Below, piece after piece: positions 35,805 through 44,075 of a stretch of DNA of 64,000 bases. The first letter of the stretch is position 1. Each line of letters opens with the position of its first letter. This stretch comes from Kumtagia sp963820075 (GTDB lineage Bacteria; Pseudomonadota; Alphaproteobacteria; Rhizobiales; Rhizobiaceae): positions 1 to 64,000 of the forward strand of contig CAWFYS010000002.1 in the NCBI GenBank assembly GCA_963820075.1, in the 5' to 3' direction. The notes under the pieces were generated by a model. The model did not search any database. It saw only the letters and a list, made by a program, of their open reading frames with translations, and was not told where the DNA came from. Position numbers and translations under genes: made by a program.

Positions 35805-37016
35805 CTAGTCCTCAAGCGTCGCCATCAGTATGCCGAGGCGGCAACCCTTCTCGTATTCGGCAAGATTGACGTACTCCTTGATCGTATGGATTTCGGCCTG
35901 GCCGGCGCCGATGGTGATGGTCGGCACGCCGTGCTTGTCGAGCCAGTTGGCGTCGAGACCGCCATTGGAGAACAAGAGGTTCGGTTCCATGCCGAGCATC
36001 TTCACGGCCTTTTCGGCGCGCTTGACCACGGCCGAGTCCTTGCTCAGTTCAAAGGACGGATAGGATGGCGTGTGGGTAAACGACACCTCCGCCGGGACAC
36101 CCTCGTGGTCCGTCACCTCGGCCTGCGCCCGGGCGAACGCTTCCTTGTAACCCTCGGCGATCGTGGTGGCGAAGGCCTCGCTGGGACTGCGCGCTTCACC
36201 CTTGATATAGACGAAATCGGTGACGACATTGGTCGCGTCGCCCGCCGGCTTGCCCTCCTTGCCGCCGAAAATGCCGACATTGCTGGTGCCCCGGTCGTCG
36301 CCTTTCACCACCTTGCCGAACCAGCCGGCCCGCTTCGCCTCGGCAAGCGCCAAGGCGCCGACCATCGTGGCGGAGATCCCTTTCTCGGGCGCGACACCGG
36401 CATGCGAAGCGCGGCCCTTGATCTCGACCTCCCAGTTTTCCTGGCCCACCGCGCCGACGATCAGATCCGAAGCGAGTTGCCCATCGACGTTGATGCACAT
36501 GACCGCGCCGCCCAGTTCCGCCGGTTTGAGCTCACGCGCCCCGTGCAGGCCGCTCTCCTCGCGCACCGTGAAGAGCAGCGTGATCGGCGGATGGGGAAGC
36601 TTGTTCTTGATCAGGGTCTCGGCCAGCACCACCAGCAGGGCCACGCCGGTGCGCGCATCGCCGCCGAGCGCGGTCGTGCCGTCGGAAACGATGCGTCCGC
36701 CCTCGCGGCGCGGCTTGACGCCGGCGCATAGCGGTACTGTGTCAAGGTGGGTGGAAAAGAGCAGGCGCGGTCCCGGCCGGGTGCCGGGCAGATCGACGAT
36801 CAGATTGCCCGTCTCGGTCGGCAACGGGATGCGCGTGTTGGCGTCGTCGAAGCGGATCGCCGAAGCCGGTACGCCGGCCTTGCGCAGCGCATCGCTGACC
36901 GCCTCGGCGATTGCGGCCTCATGGCCGGTCACGCCCTCCACGGAGAGGAAACGCATCAGATGCTCTTCGGCGGCCGCGACATCGAGGGGAACGGACCTGG
37001 TGCTCATTGTGCTCAT
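35805..37016 (-). CDS. M20-family peptidase (PepT-like)
   Basis: The 403-residue di-zinc peptidase has the M20 metal ligands in order: STHLDTVPLC (His-x-Asp), GGDARTGVALL (bridging Asp), VREESGLHG (catalytic Glu-Glu), INVDG (Asp) and AEIHTIKEYV (last His). The inserted dimerisation (lid) domain spans about 205-320. PepT is the tripeptide aminopeptidase; several M20 relatives instead split N-acylated or aminobenzoyl dipeptides. The gene directly follows an AbgT transporter on the same strand with 59 bp between, so the pair may import and hydrolyse p-aminobenzoyl-glutamate-like compounds. That substrate is inferred from context. Confidence 0.85.
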   Translation of the reverse strand: MSTMSTRSVPLDVAAAEEHLMRFLSVEGVTGHEAAIAEAVSDALRKAGVPASAIRFDDANTRIPLPTETGNLIVDLPGTRPGPRLLFSTHLDTVPLCAGVKPRREGGRIVSDGTTALGGDARTGVALLVVLAETLIKNKLPHPPITLLFTVREESGLHGARELKPAELGGAVMCINVDGQLASDLIVGAVGQENWEVEIKGRASHAGVAPEKGISATMVGALALAEAKRAGWFGKVVKGDDRGTSNVGIFGGKEGKPAGDATNVVTDFVYIKGEARSPSEAFATTIAEGYKEAFARAQAEVTDHEGVPAEVSFTHTPSYPSFELSKDSAVVKRAEKAVKMLGMEPNLLFSNGGLDANWLDKHGVPTITIGAGQAEIHTIKEYVNLAEYEKGCRLGILMATLED

Positions 37017-37075
37017 CCAATCATTGCAAAGTGAAACTCATCGGACAATTTTCGAACCCGTGGCGGCGCCGGCCG

Positions 37076-38617
37076 TCACAGTCCCCAGGGCAGGCCGAGC
37101 GCCTGCCAGATGGCGAACAGCACGGTCCACAGCACGAATATCCAGATGACGTAGGGCAGCATCAGCGACACGATGGTGCCGACGCCGGCGTGCCTGTCGT
37201 ATTTCTGGGCGAAGCCGACGACCAGCGCGAAATAGGCGTTGAGCGGCGTGATCGCATTCATCGGCGAGTCGCCGACGCGGTAGGCCGCCAGCACCGCCTC
37301 CGGCTCGACGCCGAGTTTCATCAGAAGCGGCACGAAGACCGGCGCGAAGATCGCCCATTTGGCGATCGCCCCGGTCAGCAGCAGGTCGATGATCGCCACC
37401 ACCACGATGAAGCCGAGCAAGAGCGGCAGCGCGCCGATATTGGCGGCCTGCAGGACGCCCGACAGGCTGAGCGCCATCACCGTACCCATGTTGGTATAGG
37501 TGAAATAGGCGACGAACTGGCTCAGCACGAAGAACAGGAAGATCGTGCCGCCGAGGTTCTTGATCGACTTCTCGATCGCCCCGATCACTTCCGTCAGGGT
37601 CCGCAACGTTCCCGCGCCGACGCCATAGGCCCAGCCGCTCACCAGGAAGACCAGCATGATCAGCGCGATCAGGCCGTTCATGAAGGGCGAGTTGCCGACC
37701 AGTTCGCCGGTGACGGGGTTGCGCAGCGGCGCGCCGGGCGGCAGCGTCAGCAGGCAGAAGACGACGATGACGCCGAGCAGCCCAAATCCGGCATAGCGCA
37801 GGCCGCGCGATTCGCGCTCGCTGAGCACCGCGCCCGGCTCGCCGGCGGCGCCGTCCTCGGGCTTGTAGGCGCCGAGCCTGGGCTCGATCATGCGGTCGGT
37901 AATGAAGGCGATCACCACGGTCAGGAACAGCACCGAAACGATCGAGAACCACAGGTTCGACGCCAGGCCGATCGAGCGCTGCGGGTCGACCAGGCGCGCC
38001 GCGTCGTTGGTGAACTCGACCAGCACCGCATCGAGCGGCTTGATCAGCATGTTGACAGTAAAGGCGGCGGCGACCGCGGCAAAGCCCAGCGCCAGGCCGG
38101 CCAGCGGGTGGCGGCCGACCGCGATGTAGGCAATGCCGGCCAGCGGAATGAGAACCAGGTAGCCGGCGTCGGCCGCGATGCTCGAAAGGATGCCGACAAA
38201 GGACAGGATGTAGGTCAGCGCCCAGCGCGGCGACACGATCACCAGCTTGTGGATTAGCGCCGTCACCAGCCCGGATTCCTCCGCCACGCCGGCGCCGATC
38301 ATCGCCGCGATCATCAGCCCGACGGCGGTGAAGCTCATGAAATTCGGAATGAGCGCCGAATACATGAAACGGATGCCGTCGGCGTTCAGCAGGCTGCGGA
38401 TCTCCGTCGACGCCATTTCGACCTGATGGGTATCCGGATTGATCCGCTCGAAGCTGACGGCCGCGCCGAACAGGCTCAAAACCGCCGACAACGCGATCAC
38501 GATGGCGATCAGGATCAGGAAGATGATCACCGGATGGGGAACCATGTTCCCGACCTTCTCGACCCCGTCGAGAAACTTCTGCATCACGGTCTTGGGTGCG
38601 GCAATCTCACTCGCCAT
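37076..38617 (-). CDS. AbgT-family transporter
   Basis: The 513-residue membrane protein matches the AbgT family, whose founding member imports p-aminobenzoyl-glutamate; other members export sulfonamides. It begins with a cytoplasmic stretch (KFLDGVEKVGNMVPHPVIIF is characteristic), followed by about nine helices and re-entrant hairpins, including GVAEESGLVTALIHKLVIVS, SSIAADAGYLVLIPLAG and the late GDSPMNAITPLNAYFALVVG signature. It is the first gene of a two-gene unit with the M20 peptidase, which favours uptake over efflux here. Confidence 0.9.
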   Translation of the reverse strand: MASEIAAPKTVMQKFLDGVEKVGNMVPHPVIIFLILIAIVIALSAVLSLFGAAVSFERINPDTHQVEMASTEIRSLLNADGIRFMYSALIPNFMSFTAVGLMIAAMIGAGVAEESGLVTALIHKLVIVSPRWALTYILSFVGILSSIAADAGYLVLIPLAGIAYIAVGRHPLAGLALGFAAVAAAFTVNMLIKPLDAVLVEFTNDAARLVDPQRSIGLASNLWFSIVSVLFLTVVIAFITDRMIEPRLGAYKPEDGAAGEPGAVLSERESRGLRYAGFGLLGVIVVFCLLTLPPGAPLRNPVTGELVGNSPFMNGLIALIMLVFLVSGWAYGVGAGTLRTLTEVIGAIEKSIKNLGGTIFLFFVLSQFVAYFTYTNMGTVMALSLSGVLQAANIGALPLLLGFIVVVAIIDLLLTGAIAKWAIFAPVFVPLLMKLGVEPEAVLAAYRVGDSPMNAITPLNAYFALVVGFAQKYDRHAGVGTIVSLMLPYVIWIFVLWTVLFAIWQALGLPWGL

Positions 38618-39123
38618 GGTCGGCCCTCCCTCAAGGACATCAACTATGCGGTCAGCGTCTCAACTATGAGACCCCGACACAGGAAAACCAATGCTGATTT
38701 CGCGAAATACAGATGGGCCAACCGCAATTGGGAAAAGGATCGGTGTTCACGCAAACGCACGAGCATAACACACATCCCGCTCCGCCGGCATGCCGCGCCA
38801 AAAGAGAAGAATCAGCGCCAGGCAGCTTATTCGCCCGTCGTAGCGCCCAGGCAATGATCCGGCAAGGTCGAGCATACAACAACCAGGAAGTAGACAGCGA
38901 AAAGTTCAATCATAGGATGGCAGCGGTGCTGCCCAGGTGTGTCCGACGGCTTTGATCGTCGAATTTTCCGGCTCGCGTCACTACGACAAGCGGCCAAACG
39001 CCGCGACTGTTCTGGTGCCAGCCTAACCCGAATTTCTCACACTGGACCTGGCCTGCGCCGTGAGAAATGCGGGTTAAAGCCTTCCAACAGCGCCTTTTCC
39101 GCTTCCTGATGGCGGTAAAGCGA
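38618..39123. other. Intergenic region between rhaI and the AbgT gene
   Basis: This is the downstream region of rhaI plus the promoter region of abgT, about 500 bp. It contains the long inverted repeat at 39024-39076. No gene is supported. Short frames on both strands show no family resemblance. Confidence 0.4.
39024..39076. repeat. 17-bp inverted repeat downstream of rhaI
   Basis: The left arm taacccgaatttctcac (39024-39040) pairs with the right arm gtgagaaatgcgggtta (39060-39076) with one mismatch around a 19-nt loop. It lies 48 bp past the rhaI stop and could end the rha transcript, although no U-run follows. It may instead be a mobile palindromic unit. Confidence 0.6.
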
Positions 39124-40413
39124 TCAGACAATGCCGCCGCCGCCGGAGGCGACGGCCGGCCGCTCGGCTGTCACTCTGTCGCGGTACAAGGCGGCGCGAT
39201 AGACGGCGACCGGATCGATGGCACCGCCTTTTTCCTTCCTGGCCATGGCGAGGATAGGCTCGACATCGGTGCGGTAGGCCGCCTTGAGCGTCTGTGTCGC
39301 CATCAGCGCGTCATTGCTTTCCTGGTGGCTTTCAAGCGCATCGCGGTCCACGAGCAGGGCCTGGGCATAGGCGCGCTGCACTTCGGCCGCCGAAAGCATC
39401 AGACTCTCGATCGGATCGGTGACGTTGTGGCTCTGGTCCAGCATATGGGCGGGATCGAAGCCCTTGGCCCCGGACTGCTCGGCGTCGACAAGTTCGTTGA
39501 AGATGAGGAAGAGCCGATACGGATCGATTGACCCGGCATCGAGGTCATCGTCGCCATATTTGGAATCGTTGAAGTGAAAGCCCCCTAGTTTGCCGAACTG
39601 GATCAGCCGCGAGACGATCATTTCGATGTTCACATTCGGCGCATGATGCCCTAGGTCGACAAGGCAGTACGCCTTGGGTCCGAGTTCCCGAGCGATCAGA
39701 TAGTTGGTGCCCCAGTCCTGCACGACGGTCGAATAGAAGGCCGGCTCGTACATTTTATGTTCCGTGAACAGCCGCCAGTCATCCGGCAGTTCCGCGTAGA
39801 TCTCATGCATGGCGTCGAGATAGCGGTGGAAGGCCTTCGCGAAATTGACCTGGCCGGGATAGTTGGAGCCGTCGCCGATCCACACCGTCAACGCCTTCGA
39901 GCCGAGCGTCTCGCCTATCCGGATGCATTCGATGTTGTGCTCGACCGCCTGTCTGCGCACGGCTGCATCGCTATGGCTCAGCGAGCCGTATTTGTAGGAT
40001 AGCTTCTGGTCGCTCGCGTCCGAAAACGTGTTGGAGTTCATCGCGTCGAAACCGAGGCCGAAGCGCGACGCCGCCTGCTTCAGGCGCTCCGGATCGGCCT
40101 TGTCCCACGGAATGTGCAATGAAACCGAAGGTGTCGCCTGCGTCAGTTGCGCTATGACCGCGCAGTCCTCGATCTTGTCGAAAATGTCGCGCGGCTCGCC
40201 GCCACCCGGAAAACGCGCGAAGCGCGTTCCGCCGGTGCCGACGCCCCATGACGGGATCGCGACGCCGAAGGACGCGACCTTCGCTTTGATTTCGCCGATC
40301 CCGATCCCGCGATGCGCAAGCTGTTCGCCGAGCGCGTCATAGGCGCGCCGCAGCGCGGCTTCGCGGGTTGCGTTCTCGGCGGCGACGATTTCGGTGGAGA
40401 TCATGCGCTCCAT
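39124..40413 (-). CDS. rhaI: L-rhamnose isomerase (rhizobial type)
   Basis: This enzyme converts L-rhamnose to L-rhamnulose, the first step of the pathway. The 429-residue TIM-barrel protein shows the metal- and sugar-binding regions of the RhaI/xylose-isomerase-like group: PSWGVGTGGTRFARFPGGGE, TEHKMYEPAFYSTVVQDWGT, VDLGHHAPNVNIEMIVSRL and GFHFNDSKYGDDDLDAGSID. I place the start at ATG 40413 (MERMISTEIV). The frame stays open farther upstream only because repeat copy C and the end of rhaD are open in that frame. It follows rhaD on the same strand with the repeat between them, so repeat RNA would lie in a shared transcript. Confidence 0.9.
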   Translation of the reverse strand: MERMISTEIVAAENATREAALRRAYDALGEQLAHRGIGIGEIKAKVASFGVAIPSWGVGTGGTRFARFPGGGEPRDIFDKIEDCAVIAQLTQATPSVSLHIPWDKADPERLKQAASRFGLGFDAMNSNTFSDASDQKLSYKYGSLSHSDAAVRRQAVEHNIECIRIGETLGSKALTVWIGDGSNYPGQVNFAKAFHRYLDAMHEIYAELPDDWRLFTEHKMYEPAFYSTVVQDWGTNYLIARELGPKAYCLVDLGHHAPNVNIEMIVSRLIQFGKLGGFHFNDSKYGDDDLDAGSIDPYRLFLIFNELVDAEQSGAKGFDPAHMLDQSHNVTDPIESLMLSAAEVQRAYAQALLVDRDALESHQESNDALMATQTLKAAYRTDVEPILAMARKEKGGAIDPVAVYRAALYRDRVTAERPAVASGGGGIV

Positions 40414-40426
40414 GGCTGTGGCTCCC

Positions 40427-40532
40427 GGGGCGGGTTTCGGAAAGGTCTCCGACGGGTTTCCTACCGAATCCTGCGACAAACAAAAAAAGCTAAGCAGGCG
40501 AAGCATGGGCGAAGTCACGCAATCCTGCCTAG
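40427..40532 (-). repeat. Diverged 106-bp palindromic element, copy C (between rhaD and rhaI)
   Basis: Read on the minus strand it runs ctaggcaggattgcgtgac, ttcgcccatgcttcgcctgc, ttagc..., gtcgcaggattcggtagg, aaacc... ending near cgaaacccgcc. It aligns along its length with the full copies but has many substitutions, including a longer T-run, and the stem ends no longer pair well. Its first bases supply the TAG stop of rhaD. It is the oldest-looking member of the set. Confidence 0.75.
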
Positions 40533-42631
40533 CGCGTAAAGCTCTGGGCGTTGCCGGCGTCGACATTGATGATGTTGCCGGTCGATTTTGACGACATGTC
40601 CGACGCGAAGAAATAGATCACCTCGGCAATGTCTTCCGGAAAGACGGAGCGCTTCAGCATTGAGCGCGAGCGGTAATGCTCCTCAAGGTCGTCCGTTGAC
40701 ATCTTGTAGGCCGCCGCGCGCTGCTCCTTCCATTCACCGGTCCATATTTTGGAACCGCGCAGCACAGCGTCCGGATTGACCACATTGACCCTGATCTGAC
40801 CCTCCGCGCCTTCGAGCGCGAGGCAGCGCGCCAGATGGATTTCCGCGGCTTTCGCCGTGCAATAGGCGGCGGCATTGGGCGATGCGGCCAACCCGTTCTT
40901 GGAGGCCACGAAGACGACATTGCCGCCGATCTTCTGGGCGCGGAACAGCTTGAAGGCCTCGCGGCTGACAAGGAAGTAGCCTGTCGCCAATATGTCGATG
41001 TTCCTGGTCCACAGAGCAAGCGACGTTTCCTCGATCGGCGCGGACGAGGCCAGGCCGGCATTCGAGACCAGTATGTCGATGCCGCCGAACGCGACCGCCG
41101 TCTCGGCGAAACCGGCGACGACCGCGTCTTCCCTGGTTACATCGACCTTGATCGCCCGCACGAAATCCGCGCCGCTCTTGTCGGCGAGTTCCGTCCTGGC
41201 CGTCTCCAGCGCCGCTTCATCGATGTCGGCCAGAACCACGCAAGCGCCCTCGGCGAGCAGCCGCATGGCCGTCGCCTTGCCGATGCCGCCGGCGCCGCCC
41301 GTCACCAGCGCGATCTGGCCGGCCAGCGGCTTTTGCTTCGGCAGGCGCTGGAGCTTTGCTTCCTCAAGCTGCCAGTATTCGATCCCGAAAGCTTCCTTTT
41401 CGGGCAGGCCCATATAGGACGATACGGCCGAGGCGCCGCGCATCACATTGATGGCGTTGACATAGAACTCGCCGGAAATGCGCGCCGTCGCCTTGTCCTT
41501 GGCGAAAGTGATCATGCCGACGCCGGGCACCAGATAGACAACGGCGTTTGGATCACGCATCGGCGGGGAGTCCGGCAGCTTGCAGCGGTTGTAGTAGGCC
41601 GCGTGTCCTTCGCGATAGCTTGCGATCGCCGCCGGCAGTGTTTCCAGCGTCCTGTCGAGGTCCTGGTTCGCCGGATCGAAATCGATGACCAGCGGGCTTA
41701 TCTTCGTGCGCAGGAAGTGATCCGGGCAACTCGTGCCGAGCGCGGCGAGTATCGCCAGATCCTTCGATCCGACAAATTCGAGCACGGCGGGCTGGTCGTC
41801 GAAATGGCCGACCTTGCGATCCGGCGTCGAGATCATGCCGCGTATCGCCGGCATCAGTTTCGCCGCGACGGCGCGACGCTCATGCGCCGGCAAGGTCTTC
41901 ACCGCCTCGCCGCCGAAAGCCGTCCTGCCGCGCGTATTTTCCTCGAACCATTCGATGGCGCGATTGATGATGCGGATGGTGGTCTCGTAGCATTGCTTCG
42001 CCGTATCGGCCCAGGTGAAGAGCCCGTGACTTTCGAGCACCACGCCGACGGCGCTCGGGTTTTCGCGCGCGAAGTTTTCCAGCCAGAGGCCGAGTTCGAA
42101 GCCGGGACGCTTCCATGGCAGCCAGCCGATCTCGCCGCCGAAAATATCGGCCGTAAGCTCCCTGCTGCCCTTCGCCGCGGCAATCGCGATGATCGCGTCG
42201 GGATGCATGTGATCGACGTGCTTTTTCGGCAAATAGGCATGCAGCGGCGTGTCGATCGAGGCCGCCCGCGGGTTCAAGTCGAAAGTGCAGTGCGGCAGGT
42301 AGCCGACCATCTCGTCTTCATGCTCGACGCCGCGATAAAGCTTCTTCAGCGCTTCGAGTTTGTCCATGTAGAGCGTCGCGAAACCGTCGAGCTTGATCGT
42401 GCCGACATCGCCGCCCGAACCCTTGACCCACAGCACTTCGACCCTTTCGCCGGTCAGCGGGTCCTTCTCCATCACCTTGGCCGACGTGTTGCCGCCGCCG
42501 TAATTGGTGATGCGCTTGTCGGAGCCGAGCAGGTTCGAGCGATAGAGCAGCCGCCCGGCTTCGCTCATCGACGCGGCCTTGGCGTCATCCCAAAGATCGG
42601 ACAGGCGTGACGCGGTTCGCGTTTCAAGCAT
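40529..42631 (-). CDS. rhaD: Bifunctional rhamnulose-1-phosphate aldolase / short-chain dehydrogenase
   Basis: The 700-residue fusion has an N-terminal class II aldolase domain (about 15-400, zinc-site region KKHVDHMHPDAII and LESHGLFTW) and a C-terminal SDR domain (about 435-700) with TGGAGGIGKATA for NAD binding and the YxxxK motif in AAYCTAKAAEIH. The aldolase makes dihydroxyacetone phosphate and L-lactaldehyde from rhamnulose-1-phosphate; the dehydrogenase is thought to oxidise the lactaldehyde. I chose ATG 42631, eight bases after ggggagg. It is divergent from rhaR. The stop lies at the edge of repeat copy C. Confidence 0.93.
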   Translation of the reverse strand: MLETRTASRLSDLWDDAKAASMSEAGRLLYRSNLLGSDKRITNYGGGNTSAKVMEKDPLTGERVEVLWVKGSGGDVGTIKLDGFATLYMDKLEALKKLYRGVEHEDEMVGYLPHCTFDLNPRAASIDTPLHAYLPKKHVDHMHPDAIIAIAAAKGSRELTADIFGGEIGWLPWKRPGFELGLWLENFARENPSAVGVVLESHGLFTWADTAKQCYETTIRIINRAIEWFEENTRGRTAFGGEAVKTLPAHERRAVAAKLMPAIRGMISTPDRKVGHFDDQPAVLEFVGSKDLAILAALGTSCPDHFLRTKISPLVIDFDPANQDLDRTLETLPAAIASYREGHAAYYNRCKLPDSPPMRDPNAVVYLVPGVGMITFAKDKATARISGEFYVNAINVMRGASAVSSYMGLPEKEAFGIEYWQLEEAKLQRLPKQKPLAGQIALVTGGAGGIGKATAMRLLAEGACVVLADIDEAALETARTELADKSGADFVRAIKVDVTREDAVVAGFAETAVAFGGIDILVSNAGLASSAPIEETSLALWTRNIDILATGYFLVSREAFKLFRAQKIGGNVVFVASKNGLAASPNAAAYCTAKAAEIHLARCLALEGAEGQIRVNVVNPDAVLRGSKIWTGEWKEQRAAAYKMSTDDLEEHYRSRSMLKRSVFPEDIAEVIYFFASDMSSKSTGNIINVDAGNAQSFTR

Positions 42632-42806
42632 GCCGGCAATCCTCCCCATGCGAGATTCCGCCCAAGAAACTGGCACGCTGCGTTCGCGCCTGTCAATCAA
42701 GAACGATCATCTTTGCTCACGCTGCACCGCACAATGAACTTATCTGATCGTAATTGATTGACCCTGAGCGATACTGCTGCCTAGATGGAAGCGCTCGGAG
42801 GAGCTT
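42632..42806. promoter_or_regulatory. Divergent rhaD-rhaR promoter region
   Basis: The 175-bp space between rhaD (minus) and rhaR (plus) must hold both promoters and probably the RhaR operator. It has AT-rich patches (near 42700-42770) including a tgatcgtaattgattga stretch that could be a DeoR-type site. I cannot assign promoter boxes with confidence. Confidence 0.4.
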
Positions 42807-43617
42807 ATGCACGAGAAGGAGCGCCATCGGATCATCCTTTCGGCCGTGCAGGCGAAGCCTGTCGTGACGGTGGCGGAACTGGTCGATCTGACGGAGGCAT
42901 CGGAGGCGACGATCCGGCGCGACATTGCGGCCCTGCATTTGCAGAAGCGCCTGCGACGCGTGCGCGGCGGGGCGGAATCGACGACGCCGCCGCAGTTCAT
43001 GGGCATTGCGGGCCGGCCGTTCAGCGTCAACGAAACGCTTCGGGCGGCCGAGAAGCGCGCCATAGCCAGGGAGGCGGTGGAGCTCTGCCAGGACGGCGAA
43101 CCGATCATCATCAATGGCGGCACGACCACCTTCCAGATGGTGCATTACCTGAGCAGCCGGCGTATGACGGTTTTTACCAATTCCTTTCCGATCGCCGAAC
43201 ATCTGCTCAAGCACTCCAAGAACACGGTGCTGCTCTCGGGCGGTACGATCTATCGCGAACAGAACATCATATTGTCGCCGTTCGAAAACGATGTGACGCG
43301 CAATTTTTACGCGCGGCGCATGTTCATGGGCGCGCAGGGGCTGGGACCCCTCGGCTTGATGGAGGGCGATCCGCTGCTCATTCAGGCTGAACAGAAGCTG
43401 ATCGACCAGGCGGACGAGTTGGTCGTTCTGGTCGAACTCGTCGAAATTCCGGCAGCGCTCAAGTCTCATTCTGTGCAGCCTGTCGCGGATAACGACGGTC
43501 GTTACCGACGCTGGCCTCGAAGACCGCGACGCAAGAATGCTGGAGGACGCGGGCGTTGCGCTGATCGTCGCCAGAAGCCTCCGGTCAAGCAGCGAGGAAG
43601 CTTCGCCGCGGGGGTAG
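42807..43617 (+). pseudogene. rhaR: DeoR-family rhamnose regulator, C-terminally frameshifted
   Basis: The first 209 codons are a normal DeoR-type repressor: winged HTH (about 1-60, VTVAELVDLTEASEATIRRD) and the sugar-phosphate-sensing domain (IINGGTTTFQMVHYL, TVLLSGGTIYREQNII). At about 43435 the reading breaks: gtcgaactcg has one A too many compared with the expected gtcgactcg (VDSSKF). Past that base the correct C-terminus continues in the +1 frame as VDSSKFRQRSSLILCSLSRI, TTVVTDAGLE and ARMLEDAGVALIVA, with a TAG stop at 43615-43617. As sequenced, an aberrant tail replaces the last 60 residues. It may be a real mutation, giving altered control of rha genes, or a sequencing error. Confidence 0.85.
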
Positions 43618-43754
43618 CGAGGAGAACCGCAACCGCGCTTTCCGCTTGCCGAACGTCCCCGGCATTGTCATGACAATCTTCACAGGTTCGCTGCTTACTA
43701 TCGCCACGCGCTTGCGATCGTCTGGCAGCATCATCTTGCGGGGAGGCGGCTCGG

Positions 43755-44075
43755 GTGACAAGAGAGAAATACGCGTTCAAGATGAAGCTCCGGCCCGGAA
43801 TGGAGGCCGAATACAAAAAGCGTCACGACGAGATTTTTCCGGAACTTCCAGCTCTGCTGAAGGGTTCTGGTATCACCGATTACTCTATTCATTTCGACAA
43901 GGAGACCAATACCCTGTTCGGAGTGCTGTGGCGACGCGAGGATCACACGATGGGCGACCTGCCCCACCATCCGGTCATGAAGCGCTGGTGGGCGCATATG
44001 GCCGATATCATGGAGACCACGCCTGACAACGAGCCCGTGGCCGTGCCGCTCGTCACCGTATTCCATTTGAAATAA
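43755..44075 (+). CDS. rhaM: L-rhamnose mutarotase
   Basis: The 106-residue protein interconverts alpha and beta anomers of L-rhamnose. It shows the RhaM pattern YAFKMKLRPGMEAEYKKRHD, the catalytic-His region SIHFDKETNTLFGVLW and the C-terminal HPVMKRWWAHMADIMETTPD. The GTG start at 43755 follows ggggaggcgg. It overlaps rhaK by one base, so the two are translated together. Between rhaR and rhaM, where many rhizobia have the rhamnose ABC transporter genes, only 137 bp remain. Confidence 0.92.
   Translation: MTREKYAFKMKLRPGMEAEYKKRHDEIFPELPALLKGSGITDYSIHFDKETNTLFGVLWRREDHTMGDLPHHPVMKRWWAHMADIMETTPDNEPVAVPLVTVFHLK

Noticed and set aside
35028..38257. Long plus-strand frames over the SLC13 transporter, M20 peptidase and AbgT genes
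   Set aside because: The minus strand shows conserved metal ligands and transport motifs. The plus frames are composition artefacts of high-GC DNA.
40414..40566. An upstream extension of L-rhamnose isomerase
   Set aside because: The extra codons are repeat copy C and the last bases of rhaD read in another frame. The family starts at the MERMISTEIV region.
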